From: Mesorhizobium sp. YC-39
GTDB taxonomy: Bacteria; Pseudomonadota; Alphaproteobacteria; Rhizobiales; Rhizobiaceae
Assembly (NCBI RefSeq): GCF_025753795.1
Contig: NZ_JAOWPS010000001.1
Span: 1-64,000, forward strand
DNA: 64,000 nt
Direction of reading: 5' to 3'
Notes under the pieces: model-generated
The model's input: only the letters and a program-made list of their open reading frames with translations
Database searches by the model: none
Told to the model about the DNA's origin: nothing
Program-made: the position numbers and the translations under genes
In this document: piece after piece, positions 17,890 to 25,587 of the stretch
Position numbering within the stretch: the stretch's first letter is position 1
Layout: each line of letters begins with the position of its first letter

Positions 17890-17973
17890 CGACTTCCTCT
17901 TTCTCAGCCAACTGAGAGCCTAAGGTGTGTTGAGATTCAGGTCAGGCCGGCGTCACCTGAATATCGACGCACC

Positions 17974-18645
17974 TTACTGCAAACTCGAACCAAAATCCTC
18001 ATTCTCGCGCGCCAGCGCCATTTCGGTGATGGCGATCAGCGTTTCGGCGCGCGTCTTCAGATCCGACGCTTCGAGCAGCGCCTGTTTCTCGGCCGGTCCA
18101 TAGGGCGCCATCATCGACAGCGCATTGACCAGCATGGCGTTTTCCGCGCGGCTGACGCTTTCCCAGTCGGCTTCCAGATCATTGGCCTGCAAATAGGCGC
18201 GGAACGCCCTGAGCAGTGCCGGCCGGTCGATCCCGGCCTCCGCCTGGTCTTCGTCCAGGTCGGTGAGAAAGGGCGCGAAACGGCACTGGCGAAACGGCGT
18301 CTTGGCGGAGAGTTCATGCACGATGCGGAACCGGCACACGCCTTGCAGCGAAATCAGATAGCGGCCGTCGCCGCTCTCGGAAAACGCGATGATGCGCCCG
18401 GCGCAGCCGACGCTGCAGAGCTCTGGATCGCCATCGGCGCGCAGCGCCCCGTCGAGACTGGGCTGGATCATGCCGATCAGCCGCGGTCCGGCGATCGCCT
18501 CGTCCACCATCTGCAGATAGCGCGGCTCGAAGATGTTGAGCGGCATGCGGCCTCCCGGCAGCAACAGCGCGCCTTCGAGCGGAAAGATCGGAATGGTCGA
18601 CGGCAGATCCGTGCCCAGCCGGTAATGCGCGTTTCCCGCTTGCAC
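17974..18645 (-). CDS. LON substrate-binding-domain protein
   Basis: The 223-aa protein consists essentially of the LON N-terminal substrate-binding domain (IPIFPLEGALLLPGGRMPLN, FEPRYLQMVDEAI, LISLQGVCRFRIVHEL) without an ATPase or protease domain. Function in bacteria is unproven. I place the start at GTG 18645, which has GGGAGG 8 nt upstream. A longer frame from an ATG at 18717 would begin inside the small palindromic repeat 18668-18717 and encode an unlike, Cys/Thr-rich leader. Confidence 0.85.
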   Translation of the reverse strand: MQAGNAHYRLGTDLPSTIPIFPLEGALLLPGGRMPLNIFEPRYLQMVDEAIAGPRLIGMIQPSLDGALRADGDPELCSVGCAGRIIAFSESGDGRYLISLQGVCRFRIVHELSAKTPFRQCRFAPFLTDLDEDQAEAGIDRPALLRAFRAYLQANDLEADWESVSRAENAMLVNALSMMAPYGPAEKQALLEASDLKTRAETLIAITEMALARENEDFGSSLQ

Positions 18646-18667
18646 CTCAATCCTCCCGACGCTTCCA

Positions 18668-18717
18668 ATGCATGTCGCGCAAGAGTGCGTAGCGGTTTTT
18701 GCGATAGCGACATGCAT
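18668..18717. repeat. Small palindromic repeat, family F, copy 1
   Basis: The arms are ATGCATGTCGC and GCGACATGCAT around a core with AGCGGTTTTTGCGA. It is the same family as 27515-27562 and, more diverged, 21036-21076. Such roughly 45-bp elements are widespread in Rhizobiales. The rest of the 227-bp gap to 18872 shows no feature. Confidence 0.85.
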
Positions 18718-18872
18718 AAAAACAAGAACAGCGCATCAAACCCGTACGTCTCCCACCCGACACGCGCAAGCCTGTCGTCGGGAGAACGAAACGGACCATC
18801 GGCCCGACCTACCGGTCCTATCTGGCGCAGCCGTCGCCGGCCGCAAGGCCAACGGTCAAAAACAGCGCCGGC

Positions 18873-19865
18873 TCAGGAAAACAGCAACGACGACAATTTG
18901 CGCCGCGCCGATAGCGTCGCCTCGTCGGTCATTCCCCAGGCCTCGAAGAATTGCAGCAACTGGTTCCTGGCGCCATCGTCGTTCCAGGTGCGATCCGCCT
19001 TGACGATCGCCAGCAGATTGTCGGCCGCCGCCATGCGCTCACCCTGGGCGTTCTGGATCATGGCGAGATCGAACCGTGCCTGGTGATCGCCGGGATTGTC
19101 GGCCAGGCGCCGCTCGAACTCGGCCGGATTGCCAAGCGCCGATGCCTGCGCGGCAAGCGCCATCTTGGCGCGCACCGCGGCGAGCGGCGGTGCATCCTTC
19201 TTTGCCTCCGGCGCCCGCGCCAGCACGACTTCCGCGCCCTCGGCATCGCCGGCCTCGAACAGAAGGTCGGCTAGCCCGGCGATCGCCTCGATCGTTTCCG
19301 GCGCCTGCTCCAGGATCGCCTCGTAGATGTCGGCGGCTGTCTGCGCGTCGCCGGCCTCGCGCGCCTCCACCGCCGCCGCGAGCGCCTCGGCGACCTGCGG
19401 CGCACCGCCATTTTTGCCGCCGACCTTCTGGATGAATTGGGTGATCTGGCTCTCTGGAATGGCGCCCATGAAGCCGTCGACCGGCTGGCCGTCCTTGAAG
19501 GCGATGACCGCCGGGATCGACTGGATGCCGAGCTGGCCGGCGATCGACGGATGGTCATCGATGTTCATCTTGACCAGCTTGACCTTGCCGCCGGCGGCCT
19601 TCACCGCCTTTTCCAGGAGCGGCGTCAATTGCTTGCAGGGGCCGCACCACGGCGCCCAGAAATCGACCAGCACCGGCTGACGGCGTGATTCCTGGATGAC
19701 GTCGGCGGCGAATGTGGCGGTGGTTGTGTCCTTGATGACGTCGGCTGGCGCCTCGCCAAGCGCGACTTTCGCGGGCGCCGCCTCGGCGCCGCCATACTGC
19801 ACCGATGTGGCGTACTGGCCGCTATTGCTGCCGAATTGGCCGCCAAATGGATTGTTATCGCTCAT
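18873..19865 (-). CDS. Thioredoxin-TPR protein (CnoX/YbbN-like)
   Basis: The 330-aa protein has a flexible N-terminus (1-45), a thioredoxin domain (about 46-155) with an intact redox motif WCGPC (C74, C77) and cis-Pro segment QSIPAVIAFKDGQ, then a C-terminal TPR-like helical domain (about 160-325, including AAVEAREAGDAQTAADIYEA). This is the CnoX architecture, a chaperedoxin that protects substrates and hands them to GroEL/DnaK. Since both Cys are present it may also be an active oxidoreductase, unlike E. coli CnoX. The gene stands alone on the minus strand, 104 bp behind the ProX-like gene. Confidence 0.92.
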   Translation of the reverse strand: MSDNNPFGGQFGSNSGQYATSVQYGGAEAAPAKVALGEAPADVIKDTTTATFAADVIQESRRQPVLVDFWAPWCGPCKQLTPLLEKAVKAAGGKVKLVKMNIDDHPSIAGQLGIQSIPAVIAFKDGQPVDGFMGAIPESQITQFIQKVGGKNGGAPQVAEALAAAVEAREAGDAQTAADIYEAILEQAPETIEAIAGLADLLFEAGDAEGAEVVLARAPEAKKDAPPLAAVRAKMALAAQASALGNPAEFERRLADNPGDHQARFDLAMIQNAQGERMAAADNLLAIVKADRTWNDDGARNQLLQFFEAWGMTDEATLSARRKLSSLLFS

Positions 19866-19969
19866 CTTATCGCCCTTTCGGTCGCGCCGCCGGCTTCGGC
19901 CTGGCGCAACGTCTTGTCTCCAGAAGTCGGTTTTTCAGCCATCCGGCTTTTCCGCCATCCATGTGGCGC

Positions 19970-20467
19970 TTATGCCGAGACTTTCAAGATAGCAGCATCA
20001 TGCCCGGTTGCCTCGACGAATCTGACGAGATCGGCGGCGGCAATCGACGTCGTTGCCTCATTGGTCAGCGGATGGGCGTTGATCACCGCATGGCTCATCA
20101 ACTCCTGGTCGAGAACGACCTTGACCCGCAGCTTCGTATCGTTGATCAGCCCGAAAACCGTGACCGCGCCCGGAACGACGCCGAGCAGCTCCATCAGCAT
20201 CTCCGGCCTGCCGAAGGAGACGCGGCCGGCGGCGCCGATCACATGATGGATCTGCTTAAGGTCGACCTCCGCCTCCTCGTCGACGCTGACCAGGAAGAAA
20301 TTGTCCTTCTTGTCCTTGAGGAACAGGTTCTTCGTATGCCCGCCGGCGATTTCGCCGCGCAGCGCCTGCGAATCGGCGACCGTGAACAGCGGCGGATGGC
20401 GCCGCGTCGAGACGTCGATGCCGAGATCGGCGAGAAAGGCGAAAAGCTCTGCTTCGGTTTTCGGCAT
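19970..20467 (-). CDS. YbaK/ProX-type aminoacyl-tRNA editing protein
   Basis: The 165-aa protein of the YbaK/ProX deacylase family hydrolyses mischarged Ala/Cys-tRNA(Pro)-type products. Motifs are the N-terminal helix AELFAFLADLGIDV, KNLFLKDKKDNFFLVSVD with the conserved Lys, and GRPEMLMELLGVVPGAVTVF. The ATG at 20467 is where homology starts; residues of the longer frame (to 20569) look non-coding. tRNA-Gly lies upstream on the other strand. The 20468-20687 gap shows nothing specific. Confidence 0.9.
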   Translation of the reverse strand: MPKTEAELFAFLADLGIDVSTRRHPPLFTVADSQALRGEIAGGHTKNLFLKDKKDNFFLVSVDEEAEVDLKQIHHVIGAAGRVSFGRPEMLMELLGVVPGAVTVFGLINDTKLRVKVVLDQELMSHAVINAHPLTNEATTSIAAADLVRFVEATGHDAAILKVSA

Positions 20468-20687
20468 CAGGCTTCCTGTCGACGCGGTTCCGGTCAAGCC
20501 GTTTACGGCCAATGACGTGGCCGAGACAAGACCGTTGCGCCAGGGGACCATGATTCCGTTAGCCGCCACCGTTGCGAGGGCCTTGTTTGCGCCGCCGGGC
20601 GCCGTCGAAAAAGCCTGCGATTTCCCTGTTGCAATCGCCGCGCTCTTCAGCCATATAGGCGCGGCTTGCGGCCCAAAAGCCGCGCGA

Positions 20688-20762
20688 GCGGGTGTAGCTC
20701 AGGGGTAGAGCACAACCTTGCCAAGGTTGGGGTCGAGCGTTCGAATCGCTTCACCCGCTCCA
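20688..20762 (+). tRNA. tRNA-Gly (anticodon GCC)
   Basis: The acceptor stem GCGGGTG/CACCCGC, D arm TAGCTCAGGGGTAGAGCA, anticodon stem CAACC/GGTTG around loop TTGCCAA (anticodon GCC), T arm GAGCG-TTCGAAT-CGCTT and an encoded discriminator plus CCA (TCCA) give a complete cloverleaf of 75 nt. An intrinsic terminator follows at 20795. Confidence 0.97.
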
Positions 20763-20794
20763 GTTTCCTTCAGGGAAATCAAGCAGATGCGAAC

Positions 20795-20820
20795 AGGCCG
20801 GATCCCCTTCCGGCCTTTTT
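20795..20820 (+). terminator. Intrinsic terminator after tRNA-Gly
   Basis: A stem AGGCCGG/CCGGCCT with an 8-nt loop is followed by TTTTT (20815-20820), 33 bp after the tRNA end. It is a standard Rho-independent terminator for the tRNA transcript. Confidence 0.85.
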
Positions 20821-21004
20821 CGTTTTCAGCGGGCGCCACAGATCGAGCGCTACGGCGCCGCGCCGCGCGTCCTTGCCGAAAATCGAATCCGATATTCCGA
20901 TCATTCATCCGTTCGGCCGATGTCCCTGGCCAAGGAAGATCCGACATTGAAACCGATCCCTTGGGGATCATTGGACTGTCCTGCCCCTTTATGACTGTCC
21001 AGGG

Positions 21005-21036
21005 AGCACCGCCGGCTCCGGCCGGCGGTGCTTTTT
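21005..21036 (+). terminator. Strong intrinsic terminator with no assigned gene
   Basis: A perfect 12-bp stem (AGCACCGCCGGC, loop TCCG, complement) is followed immediately by five T. Nothing obvious upstream on the plus strand codes for protein between the first terminator and here (20821-21004), so it may end an unannotated small RNA or be left over from a lost gene. Confidence 0.8.
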
Positions 21037-21076
21037 GCACGTCGCCCCGCAGTGGTTTTGGGACAGCGACAGGCAT
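21036..21076. repeat. Small palindromic repeat, family F, diverged copy
   Basis: TGCACGTCGCCCC at the left and GGGACAGCGACAGGCAT at the right are decayed versions of the family F arms (TGCATGTCGCCC / GGGCAACGACATGCA). It abuts the terminator and the AraC remnant. Confidence 0.6.
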
Positions 21077-21087
21077 GAAAACAATGA

Positions 21088-21165
21088 CTTGATACGCCAA
21101 CCGGGGTCCGTCCGCCATATCGTCCATCTGGAGCGGCAGGCCACCCCAGTGCGGAAAATCGTGTC
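21088..21165 (-). pseudogene. Remnant of an AraC-family regulator gene
   Basis: Read on the minus strand, this stretch encodes HWGGLPLQMDDMADGPRLAY, which aligns with FWGGLPHQMDDLSDDAVYAG in the cupin domain of the intact AraC regulator at 22267-23136. No start, HTH or continuation is present, so it is a short fragment of a paralogous or duplicated regulator gene. The segment between it and the intact copy holds only the acyltransferase-like gene. Confidence 0.6.
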
Positions 21166-21190
21166 TAAATGCGGCACAGATTATTAATCG

Positions 21191-22126
21191 TTGTTCACCA
21201 ACAATATCTGTTGGCTTTATCGTATTCTGGAGTTGATTTTTTTGGCCGTACTTGGCGCTCTCCCTTCCGATCTTCGTTGTCGGCCAATTCGCGAAGCTGA
21301 CTGGGAAGGAGTGGTCGACTGCCTGTGCAGGGGCTTTCCGGAGCGTGATCGGAGTTACTGGATACAGGCGCTGACTCGTTTGTCGCAGCGGCCTGCCGTC
21401 GCCGAATTCCAAAAATATGGCTTTGCCTTGGAGAAGGCTGGTCGGATCGTCGGCGTCGTGCTGACCCTTTATACCCGTTACCAGGGGCAGGAAGGCGACG
21501 AAATCCGCTGCAACCTTTCAAGCTGGTCCGTCGACGCAGAATTCCGTCCCTACGGCGCCATGTTGGTTGCGACGGTTCTCAAGCGAAGGGATGTGACCTA
21601 CACGAACATCTCGCCGGCGCCCGCAACATTAAAGGCCAACCGGGCGCTCGGCTTTCGCCTCTTTTCCAGCGGACAATTTGCCTTCTTGCCGGCTTTGAAT
21701 TCGGTGCAGCGGTCATGTCGCGTGCTCGAAGTTCGTCCCGACCTTGCGGAAATGGCGATGCTGTCCGACGGTGAGAGATACATACTCTCGGAACACGCCG
21801 CGCTGGGCTGTCTGTCATTGATTTGCATTTGCGACGGAGCAGCGTTTCCTTTGGTGTTGATGCCGCGCCGAACATTGCGCGGTCTTATCCCATGCTATCA
21901 GATCATCTATTGCCGCTCCCTCGCGGATTTGAGCCGGAGCGCTGGTGCCGTGGGGCGCTTTCTCTTGCGAAGCGGAATCCTGCTTTGTGTCGTCGACGCC
22001 AAGGAGCCGATTGCAGGTCTGTTCGGGTGGTACCGCCCCAACAGGGGGCTGAAATACTTCAAGGGGCCCAGACCACCCTCGCTTGGAGATCTGACGTTCA
22101 CCGAGCTTGTGATATTCGGTCCCTGA
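21191..22126 (+). CDS. GNAT-like acyltransferase, accessory
   Basis: The 311-aa protein has an N-terminal GNAT-like half (residues about 28-165: CRPIREADWEGVVDCLCRGF, GRIVGVVLTLYTRY, then AEFRPYGAMLVATVLKR and SPAPATLKANRALGF, the last resembling the CoA-binding region). The C-terminal half has no recognised motifs. Similar proteins occur near surface-polysaccharide genes, but no such genes are here. The first 26 residues are hydrophobic and may be non-translated; a later start near residue 28 is possible. Codon use is less GC-rich than its neighbours. It lies between an AraC remnant and an intact AraC gene beside tRNA-Gly, consistent with acquisition by transfer. Confidence 0.75.
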   Translation: MFTNNICWLYRILELIFLAVLGALPSDLRCRPIREADWEGVVDCLCRGFPERDRSYWIQALTRLSQRPAVAEFQKYGFALEKAGRIVGVVLTLYTRYQGQEGDEIRCNLSSWSVDAEFRPYGAMLVATVLKRRDVTYTNISPAPATLKANRALGFRLFSSGQFAFLPALNSVQRSCRVLEVRPDLAEMAMLSDGERYILSEHAALGCLSLICICDGAAFPLVLMPRRTLRGLIPCYQIIYCRSLADLSRSAGAVGRFLLRSGILLCVVDAKEPIAGLFGWYRPNRGLKYFKGPRPPSLGDLTFTELVIFGP

Positions 22127-22266
22127 ACGAAGGCGCAAGGTCAATCAGGCGACACCGATTTGCGGCTGCATACCGAGGTACGCAATTTGGACGACTCGCC
22201 AAGCAAACAGCGGCTTGGTGCCGCCAGATAACTCCGCTGCAGGCTGGGCGCCATGCACGGATCGGG

Positions 22267-23136
22267 CTATCTGGCGCCGACGCCCCGGCGAAAATCCGAC
22301 GGCGACATGCCGGCCAGCTTGCGGAACGATTTGTTGAAGGCGCTGAGCGAGCCGAAGCCGCTCTCCATGGCGACGCGCAGCACGTTGGCGTCCTGGTGCA
22401 TCAACAGCGCCTGCGCGTAGCTTAGCCGCAACAGGTTGACATATTCGTTGAGCGTCATCCCGGTCGATTTCTTGAACAGGCTCATGGCGTATTTGGGATG
22501 GATATCGGCGGCGGCAGCGATGGTCACGCAGTCGATGTCGTAGAGAAAATTCTCGGCAATGAAGTCGCACATGCGCCCGACATTGCGCGACGACTGCTGA
22601 TCGAAAGGGCTGCCGGTTTCCTGACCCGTCGGCGTTTCGGGCACCAGCCGGTAGGGCTCGAACCGCACCCGCTCCAGCCGCAGCAGAAGCTCGTTCACGG
22701 CGTGCTCGGCCCTGGCCGGATCGCCTGAACGGGCATAGCGGTTCCAGCGTTCGAAACTGTCATTGTCGGAGCGGTCGGTGGCCGATGTCACCAGCGTCGC
22801 GCCGGTCATCAGCCGGTGCCTGATATCGGCGGGCAGATGCAGCCGGAAGAAATGCACCAGCGGCAGATGCGCGCCGGCATAGACGGCATCGTCGCTGAGA
22901 TCGTCCATCTGATGCGGCAGCCCGCCCCAGAACAGGCACATCTCGCCGGCCGAAAGCGAGATCTCGTGATCGTTCATCCGGTAGTGGACAGTGCCGCGTA
23001 CGATGAAGTTCACCTCGACCTGGGCATGCCAATGCGGCTTCAGCATCACCAGCGGATGGTTGTGGAACATCTGCAGGGCCAGCGGCAGGCCTTCCACGCT
23101 GCTGGCACCAGGCTGGTAAAACGGCCGTTCCGGCAT
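22267..23136 (-). CDS. AraC-family transcriptional regulator
   Basis: The 289-aa regulator has an N-terminal cupin-like effector domain (LVMLKPHWHAQVEVNFIVRG, GEMCLFWGGLPHQMDD) and a C-terminal pair of helix-turn-helix motifs (about 190-285: IAAAADIHPKYAMSLFKKST and VLRVAMESGFGSLSAFNKSF). It is divergent from a sugar ABC transporter operon that it likely activates in response to the transported sugar. ATG 23136 is preferred; an in-frame TTG at 23151 is an alternative. The 22127-22266 gap downstream holds nothing recognisable. Confidence 0.93.
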   Translation of the reverse strand: MPERPFYQPGASSVEGLPLALQMFHNHPLVMLKPHWHAQVEVNFIVRGTVHYRMNDHEISLSAGEMCLFWGGLPHQMDDLSDDAVYAGAHLPLVHFFRLHLPADIRHRLMTGATLVTSATDRSDNDSFERWNRYARSGDPARAEHAVNELLLRLERVRFEPYRLVPETPTGQETGSPFDQQSSRNVGRMCDFIAENFLYDIDCVTIAAAADIHPKYAMSLFKKSTGMTLNEYVNLLRLSYAQALLMHQDANVLRVAMESGFGSLSAFNKSFRKLAGMSPSDFRRGVGAR

Positions 23137-23242
23137 CTTACTTTCCGCCAATTTCTTATTCCCTTTGACGGGGACAAGCCCTCCACGCTGCTTAGTCTAG
23201 CCATGCTCACAGTGAGAGAGCAAATGAAATGGGAGGATTTCA

Positions 23243-24514
23243 ATGCGCACCACACTGACCTGCGCCGCGCTCGTGCTTGCCCTGGGCTCCGGCCCGGCCT
23301 TGGCTCAATCCGGCGAAATCACGATCTGGAGCTGGAACATCGCCGCTTCGTCGCTGAAGGCCACCGTCGAAGGCTTTAACAAGCAATTCCCCGACATCGA
23401 GGTCACGGTCCAGGATCTCGGCAACCAGCCGACCTATGACAAGTCGATCGCCGGCTGCGCCGCCGGCGGCGTCGGCCTGCCCGACATCGTCTCGATCGAG
23501 AACGGCGAGGCCGAGAACTACTGGAGCCAGTTCCCCGACTGCTTCGTCGACCTGCACACGCTCGGCTACAGCGCCGAGGACCAGAAAAAATTCCCCGATT
23601 TCAAGCGCACCGAACTCGAAGTGGGCGACAAGGCCTATGCCATGCCCTGGGATTCCGGGCCGGTCGCCGCCTTCTACCGCCGCGATTTCTATGAGAAGGC
23701 CGGCGTCGATCCCGCCTCGATCAAGACCTGGGACGATTTCATCGCCGCCGGCAAGAAGATCCAGGCCGCCAATCCGGGCGTGACCATGACCAACGCCGAC
23801 TTCAACGGCGACACCGAATTCTTCCGCATGATCTCCAACGAACAGGGCTGCGCCTATTTCGCCGCCGACGGCCAGTCGATCACGGTCAATCAGCCCAAAT
23901 GCGTCGATACGCTGGCCAAGATCAAGGAGATGAAGGACGCCGGCATCATCACCTCTGCCGACTGGAGCACCAAGATCACCAACAACACCGCCGGCACCGT
24001 CGCCACCCAGGTCTATGGCGGCTGGTATGAGGGCACCATTCGCACCGAATCGGCCGGCGAAAACGGCAAATGGGGTGTCTATCCGATGCCGAGCCTGACC
24101 GCCGACGGTCCCCGCGCCGCCAATCTCGGCGGTTCCTCGCTCGCCATCACCGAAGCGTCGAAGAACAAGGAAGCCGCCTACGCCTACCTGAAATACACGC
24201 TGGAAACCAATGAAGGCCAGATAGCCATGCTGAAGGGTTTCGGCCTGGTGCCCTCGCTGATCTCGGCGCTCGACGACCCCTATGTTTCCGAGGGCCAGCC
24301 CTATTGGGGCGGCCAGGCCGTGTGGAAGGACATTCTCGCCACTCTGCCCAAGGTTGTCCCCAGCCGCGGCACGCCGTTCCAGAGCGACGCCGAGATCATC
24401 ATGCGCGCGGTGCAGACGAAGTATCTCGGCGGCGGCTATCCCGACGCCAAGGCAGCACTCGACGATGCCGCGAACCAGATCGCCTCGGCGACCGGCCTGC
24501 CGATCAAGGAGTGA
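23243..24514 (+). CDS. Sugar ABC transporter substrate-binding protein
   Basis: The 423-aa periplasmic binding protein of family 1 (MalE/UgpB-like) has a Sec signal peptide (residues 1-21, cleavage after ALAQ region), N-lobe start SGEITIWSWNIAASSLKATV, and hinge segments DKAYAMPWDSGPVAAFYRRD and NLGGSSLAITEASKNKEAAY. It is preceded by a strong Shine-Dalgarno (GGGAGG) and is the first gene of the AraC-linked operon. The sugar is not identifiable; the downstream dehydrogenase/aldo-keto reductase suggests oxidation of an imported sugar. Confidence 0.95.
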   Translation: MRTTLTCAALVLALGSGPALAQSGEITIWSWNIAASSLKATVEGFNKQFPDIEVTVQDLGNQPTYDKSIAGCAAGGVGLPDIVSIENGEAENYWSQFPDCFVDLHTLGYSAEDQKKFPDFKRTELEVGDKAYAMPWDSGPVAAFYRRDFYEKAGVDPASIKTWDDFIAAGKKIQAANPGVTMTNADFNGDTEFFRMISNEQGCAYFAADGQSITVNQPKCVDTLAKIKEMKDAGIITSADWSTKITNNTAGTVATQVYGGWYEGTIRTESAGENGKWGVYPMPSLTADGPRAANLGGSSLAITEASKNKEAAYAYLKYTLETNEGQIAMLKGFGLVPSLISALDDPYVSEGQPYWGGQAVWKDILATLPKVVPSRGTPFQSDAEIIMRAVQTKYLGGGYPDAKAALDDAANQIASATGLPIKE

Positions 24515-24525
24515 GCGCCGCTCTC

Positions 24526-24703
24526 CCTTCTCCCCTTGTGGGGTCCGAAGGACGGGGCGAGACCAGTGGCTCGCCCCCGGGCGGTGTCGCCGAAGGCGAC
24601 GGATGAGGGCTGCTCCAGCTTGGCAATGACGGCGATCCGCCCAGCACCCCTCAACCATCTTGGCGCTGTGCGCCAATCCACCTTCTCCCACAGGGGGAGA
24701 AGG
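24526..24703. repeat. Palindromic element, family B, copy 1, inside an operon
   Basis: The ends CCTTCTCCCCTTGTGG and CCACAGGGGGAGAAGG are inverted repeats. The right half (AGCACCCCTCAACC, TTGGCGCTGTGCGCCAA) matches the copies at 29682-29827 and 35234-35377; the left inner part is replaced by a different sequence. It sits between the binding-protein and permease genes, where such hairpins often protect the upstream message so the binding protein is made in excess (inference). Confidence 0.85.
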
Positions 24704-24726
24704 ACAGGTGAGGAAAGGAGGTAACA

Positions 24727-25587
24727 ATGCGCACTCAGAATGCCACGGCCTACCGCTTCCTCGCGCCCTATCTCCTGATCTTCTCGGTCTTCTGGGTCTG
24801 GCCGATCATCTCGTCCTTCCTGATCTCCTTCCAGGCGACGCGCACCGTACCGTGGCGGTTCGCGCCCACCTTCAACTGGGGCCGGCTGATCGGCGACCCT
24901 GCCTTCTTCAACGCCTTGAAAAACACTTTGCTCATCCTCGTCATCCAGGTGCCGGTGATGATCTCGCTGGCGATCGTCATGGCGGTGCTGCTGAACTCGC
25001 CGCTGCTGAAGGCGCGCGGCCTCTACCGCTTTGCCTTCTTCGCCCCCGTGGTGGTCGGCGAGGTCGCCTATTCGGCGGTGTTCCGGCTGATGTTCAACCT
25101 CGATTTCGGCATCATCAACAAATTGCTGAACGGCGTCGGCTTGCCCAAGATCGACTGGTTCTCCAACGTCACCCCGGCGATGGCTGTCATCATGATCGCG
25201 GTGACCTGGCGCTGGGCCGGCTATAACGCTATCATCCTGCTCGCCGGCCTGCAGTCGATCCCCGACGATGTCTATGAGGCGGCGACGCTCGACCGCGTCA
25301 GCAAGGTGAGGCAGTTCTTCTACATCACCTTGCCGCTCCTCAAGCCGGTCATCGTCTTCTGCGCCGTGCTGTCGATCATCGGCACCATGCAGCTCTTCAC
25401 CGAGCCGTTCCTGATCACCGAACGCGGCGGACCCGGCGGCGGCACCGAGACGCTCGGCCTGCTGCTTTACCGCCAAGGCTTCCGCTCGCTCAATTTCGGC
25501 TACGCCTCGGCCGTCGCCTACACCATGGCAGGCCTCGCCATCGCCATCACGCTGGTGCAGCTATGGCTGACGAGGGACCCGAAATGA
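24727..25587 (+). CDS. Sugar ABC transporter permease (MalF-type)
   Basis: The 286-aa inner-membrane permease has about six TM helices, starting with FLAPYLLIFSVFWVWPIISS. The ATPase-docking EAA loop (YEAATLDRVSKVRQFFYITL, about residues 180-200) is present, followed by LPLLKPVI. A strong Shine-Dalgarno (AGGAGGT) precedes the ATG. The stop overlaps the next permease start (ATGA). Confidence 0.95.
   Translation: MRTQNATAYRFLAPYLLIFSVFWVWPIISSFLISFQATRTVPWRFAPTFNWGRLIGDPAFFNALKNTLLILVIQVPVMISLAIVMAVLLNSPLLKARGLYRFAFFAPVVVGEVAYSAVFRLMFNLDFGIINKLLNGVGLPKIDWFSNVTPAMAVIMIAVTWRWAGYNAIILLAGLQSIPDDVYEAATLDRVSKVRQFFYITLPLLKPVIVFCAVLSIIGTMQLFTEPFLITERGGPGGGTETLGLLLYRQGFRSLNFGYASAVAYTMAGLAIAITLVQLWLTRDPK

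Noticed and set aside
20666..20950. Short plus-strand frame over tRNA-Gly
   Set aside because: It overlaps a complete tRNA and its terminator, so it is not coding.
20688..23136. Genomic island integrated at tRNA-Gly
   Set aside because: No integrase and no clear duplicated tRNA 3' end were seen; only the AraC relic and one atypical gene support transfer, so it is reported as a finding, not an element.
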